This document shows, in pieces, positions 1 to 7,617 of a stretch of 64,000 nt of DNA (position 1 is the stretch's first letter; every line of letters begins with the position of its first letter). The notes under the pieces are model-generated. The model saw only the letters and a list, made by a program, of their open reading frames with translations. It was not told the origin of the DNA and ran no database searches. This DNA comes from Stackebrandtia endophytica (GTDB lineage Bacteria; Actinomycetota; Actinomycetes; Mycobacteriales; Micromonosporaceae). Position numbers and translations under genes: made by a program. The stretch covers positions 2,542,001-2,606,000 of the forward strand of contig NZ_VFOW01000001.1 of NCBI RefSeq assembly GCF_006716355.1, read 5' to 3'.

Positions 1-1221
1 CCGAAACGCCGAAAGTCTCGATTCGCCACTCTGTCGGCCAATCGTGACTTCCGGATGCTCTGGCTCGGCCAGGCCGGTTCCGAACTCGGCGGATCACTGA
101 CGACACTGACGGCCCCGTTGCTGGCGGTCGCCATCACCGGGTCCACGGTGGCGGCCGGTGTCCTCGGATCGATCGGGTTCGTATCGATCTGGCTGGCACA
201 GTTGCCCGCCGGGTACCTCGCCGATCTGGTCGATCGCCGGACGGTGATGCTGTGGTGCGACGCGATCCGCCTGGCGCTCATGGCGACCTTCGCCGTACTG
301 GTCATGTTGGACATGGCGACGCTGTGGCAACTGCTGGTTCTCACGGTGGCCGGCAGCGCCTTGGGCGTGGTCTTCCGGGCGGCACAGCAACAGGCGATCC
401 GGGTCATCGTCGCGCGCGACCAGATCCCGGAGGCGGTGAGCATCACCCAGGCACGCGGCTTCGCCATCTCCATGGTCGGCCCCCCGGTCGGCGGAGTTCT
501 GTACGCGGTGGGACGTGCGCTGCCGTTCTTCGCCAACGCCGTCTCCTACGCCGTCTCGATGCTGTTCGTATGGCGGGTGCGAACACCGCTGAAACCGCCC
601 AACCGTCCGACGGCGCGTCGACTGCTCCCCGACATGGGACAGGGCTGGTCGGAGTTGGGGCGCAACGCCTTCCTGCGCGGCCAGACCATTTATTCCGCGG
701 TCACCAATCTCGCGGTCTCGGCGCTGCTCTACACCGTGATCTTCGGCCATGCCGAGGACAGCGTCATCCTCGGCATGGCGTTGAGCGCGGCGGCGGGCGC
801 CGGGCTGCTCGGCTCACTGGCCGCACCGGTCCTCATGCGACGGCTCAGGTTGCGAACGCTGCTGGTCAGCGTGGCGCTGCTGCGGGGAGCCGCCGTCGCG
901 TTGGCGACGTTGACGGGGGAACCGATCCTGTTCGCCGGGACCCTCACGATCGTGATGTTCGCCGGTCCCGTCGTCAACGCCGCACTCTCGACCGCGACCG
1001 TCCTCTATGTCGATGCCGAGGTCATGGGGCGAGCCTCGAGCTCCTCGGCGTTCATCAGTGGGATGTTGCAGCCGGTGGCGCCGCTGTTGGCCGGGGTGTT
1101 GTTGAGCATGTGGTCTCCGAGTCTGGTGCAGTGGACGTTGACGGGAGGCTTCGCGTTGGTGGCGATATGTGCCCTGGTGTTGCCGGGTTTGAGTCTTCGG
1201 CTGGACGGGGATGGGAGGTGA
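1..1221 (+). CDS. MFS transporter (5' end outside window)
   Basis: The reading frame is open from base 1, and the residues before the first Met (position 55) are already typical of an MFS N-terminus (SANRDFRMLWLGQ), so the gene starts upstream of the window. About 406 residues are visible, rich in hydrophobic helices. The loop DLVDRRTVM (about residues 75-83 of the visible part) matches the MFS signature between helices 2 and 3. The family is probably the enterobactin-exporter/MFS_3 type of drug or siderophore exporter. The substrate cannot be read from sequence. The last 167 bases overlap the antisense 3' end of the convergent LuxR-type gene. Confidence 0.85.
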   Translation, partial: PKRRKSRFATLSANRDFRMLWLGQAGSELGGSLTTLTAPLLAVAITGSTVAAGVLGSIGFVSIWLAQLPAGYLADLVDRRTVMLWCDAIRLALMATFAVLVMLDMATLWQLLVLTVAGSALGVVFRAAQQQAIRVIVARDQIPEAVSITQARGFAISMVGPPVGGVLYAVGRALPFFANAVSYAVSMLFVWRVRTPLKPPNRPTARRLLPDMGQGWSELGRNAFLRGQTIYSAVTNLAVSALLYTVIFGHAEDSVILGMALSAAAGAGLLGSLAAPVLMRRLRLRTLLVSVALLRGAAVALATLTGEPILFAGTLTIVMFAGPVVNAALSTATVLYVDAEVMGRASSSSAFISGMLQPVAPLLAGVLLSMWSPSLVQWTLTGGFALVAICALVLPGLSLRLDGDGR

Positions 1222-1900
1222 CCGTGCCCAACCCGAAGCGGCGGGCCAGATCGACGGCCTCGCCGCGGCGTGACACGCGCAACTTCATCAGGATGTTCGA
1301 CATGTGGTTGCGCACCGTCTTGGTCGCCACCCGCAGGCGGCGGGCGGCTTCGGTGTAGGACAACCCGTCGGCGAACAAGGCGAGAACCTCGTGTTCACGA
1401 TCGGTGAGTGCGGGGAACACCGATCGACCGCGGGTACCGATCTGGGCTCGAATCATCGCGAACACTCCGGCACCGAACACCGTCGCGCCGCAGGCCACGG
1501 CTCGTATCGCGGCGAGGATCTCGGCCGGAGACGACGGCTTCGCCAGGCACCCGAAGGGTTGCGAGGCATCGCCGGGCATCGACGACGGGGTTTCGATCTC
1601 GGTCATGAGAAGCAACCGCGTCGTGGGAGCCTGCTCGATGATCGTCGGCACGACCTCATCGGGTCGCCGCCCGGCATCGACGACGACCACGTCCGGTCGA
1701 TGTTCGTCGATGTGCCGGAGGGCGTCGGCGGCGGTTTGACCGGAGGCGACGATGATGAGGTCGTCGGCCGGGCCTAGCAGCCACTCGAATCCCGCGTTGA
1801 ACATTGGATAGCCATTCAGGACAATCCGATGTGTCATGTCTTTTGAGATGTCGGTCATGTATTGGGGCACTTTCATTCGAGCATCGGGCAGGTGACTCAC
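1055..1900 (-). CDS. LuxR/NarL-type regulator with degenerate receiver domain
   Basis: The product has a receiver-like domain (about residues 22-140) followed by a LuxR HTH (about 165-207, LTDREHEVLALFADGLSYTE and TKTVRNH). The receiver keeps the likely phosphoacceptor Asp75 and Lys121, but the acidic pair that binds Mg2+ at the end of strand 1 is replaced (VLNGYP where VDDHP is usual). Phosphorylation may therefore be lost or unconventional. No kinase is adjacent. The last 55 or so residues (about 227-281) are low-complexity Ser/Thr/Pro and run antisense through the end of the MFS gene, so they may be a read-on tail. The start is uncertain: GTG at 1900 gives the longest form, and in-frame ATGs at 1876, 1858 and 1837 are alternatives. 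None has a strong ribosome binding site. Confidence 0.75.
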   Translation of the reverse strand: MSHLPDARMKVPQYMTDISKDMTHRIVLNGYPMFNAGFEWLLGPADDLIIVASGQTAADALRHIDEHRPDVVVVDAGRRPDEVVPTIIEQAPTTRLLLMTEIETPSSMPGDASQPFGCLAKPSSPAEILAAIRAVACGATVFGAGVFAMIRAQIGTRGRSVFPALTDREHEVLALFADGLSYTEAARRLRVATKTVRNHMSNILMKLRVSRRGEAVDLARRFGLGTVTSHPRPAEDSNPATPGHISPPTRSLPSTSTAPDSETTCSTTPRPTAAPPAATSH

Positions 1901-1976
1901 TGTGGCGCCACCGATCCTCGCGACGCTCTCGTTATGTCCTCGTCACCGCCGCACCGAGTGTCCTGGTGAATCTGCG

Positions 1977-2020
1977 GTGGGCTGTGTGATCCGTAGCCGG
2001 GACGCGATCACACAGCCCAC
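1977..2020 (-). terminator. 15-bp inverted repeat, terminator-like
   Basis: Perfect arms GTGGGCTGTGTGATC (1977-1991) and GATCACACAGCCCAC (2006-2020) enclose a 14-base loop. It lies just beyond the stop of the minus-strand gene ending at 2059 and before the next minus-strand gene. It most likely ends transcription of the former. There is no T-run, so it could instead be an operator for the LuxR-type gene. Confidence 0.6.
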
Positions 2021-2058
2021 CTTCCCGTAAGGAGGTTGAGGCCCTTCCCAAGTGCAAC

Positions 2059-2583
2059 TCAACCGACACCCCACGGGTTCCCGCCGACCGAGCGTCGGCG
2101 GGCGGTAACGTCAGTGTCTCGATCATGGCCGATCAACACGATCAACGCGCCCGCCACGACGAACAGAGCGCCGATCGCCATGAGCCACAACGACATCCGA
2201 TGATGATCGGCCGTCGTCCTCAATCCCGGGTCTCCGATCGGGGATTCGCCGGGCGAGGCGGTCGGAACATCATGACTCAGTGGAAGCTCCGAGCCAGTCC
2301 CCCGAGCACGGTTCTCTCCAGGCTGTGCGCCAACGGTTTCCACCATCGCCATCGTGGAATCGCCGTAGCCCGGCGACGCCGGCCCACTCGGCAGCAACCG
2401 ACAACACGGGTCGATGCGGGTCGTCGACATCGGAAGCCCCACAGCCTCAACGTCCCATGTGCTCGGCACCGGACAGCCACGAACCTGCGCGTACACCGGG
2501 AGCCGTCCATCGGTGCTGTCAGGCATGACCGCAGAGGCGGTCGCCATGGCAACCGCCATCAGCATGGTGAGTCGTCGCACCAT
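2059..2583 (-). CDS. hypothetical secreted protein with C-terminal membrane anchor
   Basis: 174 residues. The N-terminus MVRRLTMLMAVAMATASA reads as a signal peptide. The middle is Pro/Ser/Gly-rich with a CC pair, and a hydrophobic helix near the C-terminus (MSLWLMAIGALFVVAGALIV) is followed by a basic stretch. This fits a cell-wall-spanning or surface protein anchored by its C-terminal helix. The start at 2583 is chosen because GGAGG lies about 10 bases upstream in the mRNA; a longer in-frame start at 2616 lacks one. I recognise no family. It stands alone between a terminator-like repeat and a gene-free stretch. Confidence 0.6.
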   Translation of the reverse strand: MVRRLTMLMAVAMATASAVMPDSTDGRLPVYAQVRGCPVPSTWDVEAVGLPMSTTRIDPCCRLLPSGPASPGYGDSTMAMVETVGAQPGENRARGTGSELPLSHDVPTASPGESPIGDPGLRTTADHHRMSLWLMAIGALFVVAGALIVLIGHDRDTDVTARRRSVGGNPWGVG

Positions 2584-2939
2584 CCACAGTAGAACCTCCA
2601 GTGACGAACCACCCACGGGCTGTCGCCTTTCTCGATACGCCGTCGCCCACGGCCACCGATGAAAGTCGGCTCAACCGTGGCGCGACGACGTTGGTCTCTC
2701 CCCGAGTGGATTCCGTTCGACCAAGCTTCCGGAAACCCACAGAACGTCATCATAGATACACGCGGTTCTGGATATATGACAAGTAGATCGGCGCAACCTG
2801 CCGAGATATCACCCGGTTGGAGCACTTGGCGAAGCCGATTGGTAACCCAGATGAACCGCAGGGCGGGTCTCCGTAAAGAAGAAGCGGACCGCAACATCAG
2901 GCGATACAGTCTCGAATTCGACATCGAAGGGGACCAGGC
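2584..2939. other. gene-free stretch
   Basis: 356 bases between divergent genes. A weak open frame from 2659 to 2955 runs into the next gene, lacks a ribosome binding site and has no family-like motif, so I do not call it. The part around 2741-2790 is more AT-rich than its surroundings and probably holds promoter sequence for one or both flanking genes. I see no convincing repeat or RNA. Confidence 0.4.
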
Positions 2940-3455
2940 ATGGGAAACGCACTGACACCGGAACTGGAAGAGGCCATACGGGTCGGGTACGAACGTCGCG
3001 ATCGGTCGAACATGGAGCCGACCATCGCGTACTTCGAGGAACTCCTCAGCCGCCATCCCGGACATCCGGTCCTGATCTTCGAAGTCGCGGGCGCGTACGA
3101 CACCGCCGGCCAGGAAGCTACGGCGAGGAAGCTGTACGAACAGGCCTTGGACCTCGGACTCGACGGCGACACATTGCGCCGATGCCTGTGCCAGTATGGC
3201 AGCACCCTGCGATGGCTCGGTGAACTCGACGCCTCACGTGCCGTCCTCGATCGGGCTCGACGCGAGTTTCCCGACTCCGACGCCGTCCGGGTGTTCGCAG
3301 CACTGACGAACCTCGAAGCCGGCCGCGCCGACGACGCCGTGGCCGACCTGCTCACCGTCATCACCGAGCACGCCGAGGCGACCGACTTGGGCCGCTGGGC
3401 GGTCGGGCTGCGCGGACTCGCCGAGTGGCTGTCCGCAGGACGCCCGCACGACTGA
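2940..3455 (+). CDS. tetratricopeptide-repeat protein
   Basis: 171 residues forming about three to four TPR-like helical pairs. Visible examples include EPTIAYFEELLSRHPGHP, AGQEATARKLYEQALDLGL and GELDASRAVLDRARREFP, each with the spaced small/large hydrophobic pattern of the repeat. There is no signal peptide and no enzyme domain, so it should be a cytoplasmic adaptor. The start ATG at 2940 follows AAGGGGA. It converges on the response-regulator gene with only 11 bases between the stops. The partner protein is unknown. Confidence 0.8.
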   Translation: MGNALTPELEEAIRVGYERRDRSNMEPTIAYFEELLSRHPGHPVLIFEVAGAYDTAGQEATARKLYEQALDLGLDGDTLRRCLCQYGSTLRWLGELDASRAVLDRARREFPDSDAVRVFAALTNLEAGRADDAVADLLTVITEHAEATDLGRWAVGLRGLAEWLSAGRPHD

Positions 3456-3466
3456 GCACATTCGAC

Positions 3467-4135
3467 TCAACGCTGTTGCGGCATATGGGGGACGACCAGA
3501 CCGGATTCGTATGCCAGCACCACGAGGTGGGCACGGTCACGGGCGTGCAGTTTCGTCATGGCACGGTTGACATGTGTCTTGGCGGTCATCGGACTGATCA
3601 CCATGCGCTCGGCCACTTCGAGATTGGACAGGCCCTGCGCGACCAGGGCGACCGCCTCCCGCTCCCGATTGGTCAGTTCGGTCAGGCGGTCCCCGACACC
3701 GGGACGACCGGCCGTCACATATCGGGAGATCAAGCGCCGGGTGATCTCCGGTGCCAGCAGTGCGTCACCACGTGCGGCCACCCGAACCGCGTGCAGGAAG
3801 TCCAACGGCTGGATGTCCTTGACGAGGAACCCGGCCGCGCCGGCGCGCAACGCGTCGAAGACGTACTCGTCAAGACCGTAGTTGGTCAGAATGACCACGT
3901 GGACCGCCGACAGCGCCGGATCGGCGGCGATGCGCCGGGTCGCCTCGATACCGTCGACCACCGGCATCCGGATGTCCATGAGCGCGACATCGGGTAGGTG
4001 GCGCTCGACCAGGGCCAATCCCTCCGCTCCGTCACCGGCTTCGGCAACGACCTCGATGTCGTCCTCGAGGTCCAGCAGGGCGCGAAACCCACTGCGCAGC
4101 AACGGTTGATCGTCGACCAGAACCACCCGGATCAC
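3467..4135 (-). CDS. NarL/FixJ-family response regulator
   Basis: 222 residues: an N-terminal receiver (VVLVDDQPLLRSGFRALL, phosphoacceptor Asp in VALMDIRMP, Lys in GFLVKDIQP) and a C-terminal LuxR HTH (LTNREREAVALVAQGLSNLE, MTAKTHVNRAM). The start is GTG at 4135, whose bases overlap the TGA of the upstream kinase gene, so the pair is translationally coupled; the longer frame upstream is only antisense shadow. It is expected to be phosphorylated by that kinase and to act on promoters such as the divergent one at 5233-5447, which carries a perfect palindrome. Confidence 0.93.
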   Translation of the reverse strand: MIRVVLVDDQPLLRSGFRALLDLEDDIEVVAEAGDGAEGLALVERHLPDVALMDIRMPVVDGIEATRRIAADPALSAVHVVILTNYGLDEYVFDALRAGAAGFLVKDIQPLDFLHAVRVAARGDALLAPEITRRLISRYVTAGRPGVGDRLTELTNREREAVALVAQGLSNLEVAERMVISPMTAKTHVNRAMTKLHARDRAHLVVLAYESGLVVPHMPQQR

Positions 4136-5232
4136 GGCTCCTCCCCCACCGGGAGCCGCGCCAGCACCGTGTAGCCGCCGCCCGATCGGGGTTCGGTGAT
4201 CAGCCGTCCACCGAGCGCGGAGACCCGCTCGCGCATGCCGAGCAGTCCGGTTCCGGGCACCGGAGGGTCGTCGACGTCGGCGACACCGTCGTCGTCCACC
4301 CGCACCGTCACGGTGTGAGGGCCGCAATCGACGTGCACCGATGCGACGGCGGCGCCCGCGTGCCGACCGATGTTGGTCAGCGACTCCTGCACGATCCGGT
4401 ACACCGCACGGTCCACCATGGCCGACAGGCGGGCGCGGTCCCCGTCGATACTCAGGGCGGTAACGAATCCCATGGCCGAAGTCCGCTCAACCAGATCGGG
4501 AAGGTCGTCCATGCCTCGCGGTGGACTGGTCGCGTCGTCACGCAACACCTCCAATGTAGAGCGCAGTTCGCGAGCGGCCTCCCGTCCGGCCACCCGTATC
4601 GCCATCAGCGACTCCGGCACCGGTTCGCCGCGCCGATTCGCCACGTGCACCGCCACCTCCGCCTGCACCTTGATGATGGAGATCTGATGGGTGAGCGAAT
4701 CGTGCAGCTCCCGCGCGATGTGCAACCGCTCCTCATCGGCCCGGCGTCGGGCGGTCTCCTCCCGAGTTCGTTCGGCCTCGTCGGCTCGACGTTCGGCCTG
4801 TCGCAGCGCCTCCCCGGCCGCACCGGCGGCGACCAGCCACGCGATCTCCAACGCACCGCGTGCCCGCGCGAAGGCCCCCGCCGCATCAGGTGTGCCCGAC
4901 AGCAACGCGGCCACCGGAAGGCTCGCCAACATGACAACACTGGCGACGATCGTGGTGACCCGGTGACCGGCCCGCACCGCCGAGTACACCGCGAACAGGT
5001 AGGCCACGGCGGGCACGTCCACACCGATTCCCTGATAGGCCACCGCGCACAATCCCGTCGCGATCAGGACCGGGACCGGGGCTCGGCGCCGCCATACCAG
5101 CATCAGGCCGCTCACCGCCGGCAACACGTATCCCAGCGGCCCGACCATCGCGACGTCCTGACCGAGCCCGACGGTGAGCGAGAGGGCTCCGGTGACCCCG
5201 ACGGCGATCACCACGTCGATGGCGCGGATCAT
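4132..5232 (-). CDS. two-component sensor histidine kinase (HisKA_3 type)
   Basis: 366 residues. About five hydrophobic segments in residues 1-125 form a membrane sensor without an obvious extracellular domain. A charged coiled segment (about 142-170) leads to the H-box ARELHDSLTHQIS and a HATPase_c domain with N-box NIGRHA and G-box GTGLLGMRERV. This is the NarX/DesK-like class that pairs with NarL regulators, and the regulator follows with a 4-base overlap. The signal is unknown. The divergent DUF6223 gene is its most likely target or partner. Confidence 0.92.
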   Translation of the reverse strand: MIRAIDVVIAVGVTGALSLTVGLGQDVAMVGPLGYVLPAVSGLMLVWRRRAPVPVLIATGLCAVAYQGIGVDVPAVAYLFAVYSAVRAGHRVTTIVASVVMLASLPVAALLSGTPDAAGAFARARGALEIAWLVAAGAAGEALRQAERRADEAERTREETARRRADEERLHIARELHDSLTHQISIIKVQAEVAVHVANRRGEPVPESLMAIRVAGREAARELRSTLEVLRDDATSPPRGMDDLPDLVERTSAMGFVTALSIDGDRARLSAMVDRAVYRIVQESLTNIGRHAGAAVASVHVDCGPHTVTVRVDDDGVADVDDPPVPGTGLLGMRERVSALGGRLITEPRSGGGYTVLARLPVGEEP

Positions 5233-5289
5233 GTGCGCACCTTAACCCCACCGGCCGCCGCCGCGACTCCTCCGCGCGGATGATCAACC

Positions 5290-5311
5290 CACTACCGCAC
5301 CTGCGGTAGTG
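5290..5311. promoter_or_regulatory. perfect palindrome between kinase gene and DUF6223 gene
   Basis: Arms CACTACCGCA (5290-5299) and TGCGGTAGTG (5302-5311) are separated by CC. The site lies 58 bases upstream of the kinase start and 137 upstream of the divergent gene. A two-fold site of this size in this position suits a dimeric NarL-family regulator. The binding assignment is inference. Confidence 0.65.
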
Positions 5312-5447
5312 CCACCGAATCCACCGCACTCACAGCAGTCGTCCACATCGAACGAGGCAGTGCGAACTGACCTCCCCGGTGGGATGCCGGACGGCGAATC
5401 GATCGACATCATCGGATGAAACGGTCGTCGATGCAAAGGAGCAGCTC

Positions 5448-5867
5448 ATGTCGGTTCGTCGTCTGATGGGTGTGGTCGCCACAACGGTGATCATCGGTAT
5501 GGGGGCCGCCACCCCGGCGGTCGCCGATGTGGTCGGTCCGTCGAACGAGGTCGACGCCTACACCCTCACCACGGCCCGACTGTGGGCCACTTCGGCGGCG
5601 CTGTTGGGGTTGGCGGCCGCGATCATCGGGGCGGTGGCGTTGACCCGATCGATACGCGGCACCGGAACCGGCGGCAGGCGCGGTGCGGTGATCGCATTGG
5701 CGGCGGGGCTCGTGGCGGTGATCCTCGGTGTGCTCAATCTGATGGTGGCCACCGGCGGCCCGGGTACCGGCAACGGTGTCATCGGCGGAGCGGCGGCCAT
5801 CGGTTTCGGTGCCATCGCGGTAATCCTGAGTGGATTCTCCCTGGCGCGGTCACGCCGACGGGGTTGA
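5448..5867 (+). CDS. DUF6223-like small membrane protein
   Basis: 139 residues. A signal peptide or first helix (about residues 8-26) is followed by a repeated pattern: TTARLWATSAALLGLAAAI, then a basic loop with GGRRGAVIALAAGLVAVILG, then GAIAVILSGFSLARSRRR. That order (T.RLWA, GxGxxRG, LARSRRR) is what I recall for the DUF6223 family of actinobacterial membrane proteins. The function is unknown. ATG at 5448 follows AAAGGAG; an upstream in-frame ATG at 5379 lacks this. It is divergent from the histidine kinase operon and shares its palindromic control region. Confidence 0.75.
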   Translation: MSVRRLMGVVATTVIIGMGAATPAVADVVGPSNEVDAYTLTTARLWATSAALLGLAAAIIGAVALTRSIRGTGTGGRRGAVIALAAGLVAVILGVLNLMVATGGPGTGNGVIGGAAAIGFGAIAVILSGFSLARSRRRG

Positions 5868-5897
5868 TCGACAGGGCAAGGCGGCGACACAACGAGG

Positions 5898-5925
5898 CGG
5901 TGCCGGCATTCGTCCGCCGGCACCG
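5898..5925. terminator. bidirectional stem-loop between convergent genes
   Basis: Arms CGGTGCCGGC (5898-5907) and GCCGGCACCG (5916-5925) with an 8-base loop, placed between the stop of the DUF6223-like gene (5867) and the stop of the protease gene (5946). It can serve both directions. Confidence 0.7.
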
Positions 5926-5945
5926 GCCCGATCGTCAATCCGGTG

Positions 5946-7112
5946 TCACTGCTCGATGAGGTCGATGACCTCCGGGTAGATCAGACTCATCCTGGTGCCA
6001 CCGTTGAGGCAGCTTCCGATGCGGTGCAACGCGATGACGGTGTGGGAACTGCCGGCCAGGACCGGCGAGCCGGAACTGCCGCCCTCGGTGTCGCACATGT
6101 ATCCGGTGTTGATGTTCAGGTACACGACCTGGTCGACCTTGCAGTTGGCTCCACCGTCCTCAGTGGTAATGGACAGCTTCTGCGGCTGTGCTCCACCGTG
6201 GCCGGGGATGTAGATGCGCTCGTTGAGAACCGGGTCCCGGCTTTCGATGTAGAGCGTGCCGAACGAGGCGATCGAGTCGAAACTGTTGACCGAGTACAGC
6301 GTGTAGTCCAATGAGGAGCTGGTGCGGTACAGGGTCTGCCCGCTCACCTTGGTGGGCGTCTTGGGGTCGTTTCCGCCGCAGGTGGCGCACTCGTAGTCGA
6401 ACTGGGACTCACTGGCGGCCACCGCCGACGCGGTGGACATGCAGTGGTTGTTGGTCATCATCCGGTTGCTGTCACCGATACGCCAGGCGGTGCAGGCACC
6501 GCCACCCATGAGGAGGCGCGCGACCGCGCCGGAGCGGCTGTACTCGGTGGGATGGCTCGTCTGGTAACACACCGAGTCCTTGCGGCCGTCGGGTCCGCAG
6601 ATGGCCATCAATCCCGGGTTGGCGGCTTCGTACTCGGCCTGGTCGTATCCGCGCCAGTATCCGTCCAGGCGAACGCCACTGGTGGCCACCCGGTCGTATT
6701 CACTGTGGATCCGCAGTACCGCGGTGTCACCCTCAATGGATAGTGCGGCGAACCCGGTGTCCTCGTGCAGCGTGTAGTCGGAGTCGGAGTCGAGCCATCC
6801 GTCGCCGGGTGCGCCGTGGTAGGTGTGCACCTCGTCGCCGTCGGGTGAGGACACGGTGAGGTAGTCGCCGGGTGCCAGGTCGAGACCGGCGAACCTCACC
6901 TTGATGTAGGTGGCTCCGGGGTAGGAGATGACTTCCGTTCCGGATTGATAGGACAGTGTGGAGGTGTCGTCGATGAGTTCACCGACCTGCTGGACTTCCA
7001 GAACCGTCGGCTCGGAGGAGACCTCGGCGGGTGGATCGGCGGCACCTGCTCCGACGAGGCTCACCCCCAATCCGAATCCCATCAGACAGCTGGCCAAACG
7101 TTTCGCGGTCAT
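5946..7112 (-). CDS. secreted trypsin-like serine peptidase
   Basis: 388 residues with a signal peptide (residues 1 to about 25, ending GAGAADPP). Residues about 35-145 look like a beta-rich domain (IKVRFAGLDLAPGDYLTVSSPDG). The peptidase domain follows with a catalytic triad: His223 in MMTNNHC, Asp269 in SLDYTLY and Ser347 in GSSGSP. Several Cys residues (CGPDG, CATCGG, NCKVD, MCDTE, SCLNG) suggest disulfides as in glutamyl or lysyl endopeptidase relatives. The start at 7112 gives a proper signal peptide and has AAGGGCGAG upstream; the longer frame to 7190 adds an implausible basic lead. It is divergent from a Cys-rich peptide gene. Confidence 0.9.
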   Translation of the reverse strand: MTAKRLASCLMGFGLGVSLVGAGAADPPAEVSSEPTVLEVQQVGELIDDTSTLSYQSGTEVISYPGATYIKVRFAGLDLAPGDYLTVSSPDGDEVHTYHGAPGDGWLDSDSDYTLHEDTGFAALSIEGDTAVLRIHSEYDRVATSGVRLDGYWRGYDQAEYEAANPGLMAICGPDGRKDSVCYQTSHPTEYSRSGAVARLLMGGGACTAWRIGDSNRMMTNNHCMSTASAVAASESQFDYECATCGGNDPKTPTKVSGQTLYRTSSSLDYTLYSVNSFDSIASFGTLYIESRDPVLNERIYIPGHGGAQPQKLSITTEDGGANCKVDQVVYLNINTGYMCDTEGGSSGSPVLAGSSHTVIALHRIGSCLNGGTRMSLIYPEVIDLIEQ

Positions 7113-7401
7113 GAGCGCTCGCCCTTTCGGAGGATGGAGCCGACGACGGGACGCCCCGTCGAACAGGCGTTTCGGGCAATAGACATTCATACTTTTGAAT
7201 GCCTACGTGAGATGTTATTGCCCGTCCACCACGCTGGCAACCCGTACACCACGAAGAATGTTCACGAATCTCGTTGTCGTCCACAACCCCGTCGGAGCAA
7301 CAGATCCGCGCGTCTTGAGTCCGCTCAAGCTTGGCTCAAGATCTCACCGGTTCGTTCGACCATCATGGAGAACTACTCGACACTCGCGAAAGGACCTCCA
7401 C
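7113..7401. promoter_or_regulatory. shared divergent control region of protease and Cys-rich peptide
   Basis: 289 bases with no credible gene. Near the peptide side there is a cluster of CTTGAG (7314-7319), CTCAAG (7324-7329) and CTCAAG (7335-7340), that is one inverted and one direct copy of a six-base word. It could be a regulator site. No protein is assigned. Confidence 0.35.
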
Positions 7402-7599
7402 ATGATCCGACGACTCAACCGCCTCGGTGACCGCATGCTGAACCGACTCGTCCCCCAGAACACCGCACGCGCCCAGAACTGCCGCACCGAAACCAGCTTC
7501 TGCTACTGCTCAGGCGGCCTCGCCTACCGTCGCGTGTGCACCGTCTGTCCCGGCGGAGTCGGCCGGTGCAGCGCCTGCTCGGTCACCGGCACCTGTTAG
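7402..7599 (+). CDS. small Cys-rich peptide, possible leader-plus-core precursor
   Basis: 65 residues. The first 25 or so (MIRRLNRLGDRMLNRLVPQN) form a basic amphipathic segment ending in TARAQN. The remainder holds all eight Cys residues (NC, FCYC, VCTVC, GRC, AC, TC) with Gly and Ser between them, and the last residue is Cys. Such a layout suits an exported disulfide-rich peptide or a modified-peptide precursor. No lanthipeptide, lasso or thiopeptide enzymes lie next to it. ATG at 7402 follows AAAGGA. It is divergent from a secreted protease and convergent with a DHA2 exporter. I recall similar short proteins in other actinobacteria but know no function for them. Confidence 0.65.
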   Translation: MIRRLNRLGDRMLNRLVPQNTARAQNCRTETSFCYCSGGLAYRRVCTVCPGGVGRCSACSVTGTC

Positions 7600-7617
7600 C
7601 AACCACTTGAGACGAAC

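Noticed and set aside
252-1358. Long plus-strand frame of 368 codons inside the MFS gene
   Set aside because: Arg/Gly/His-rich shadow of the MFS gene, typical of high-GC DNA.
2659-2955. 98-codon frame before the TPR gene
   Set aside because: No ribosome binding site, no family-like sequence, and it overlaps the real start at 2940.
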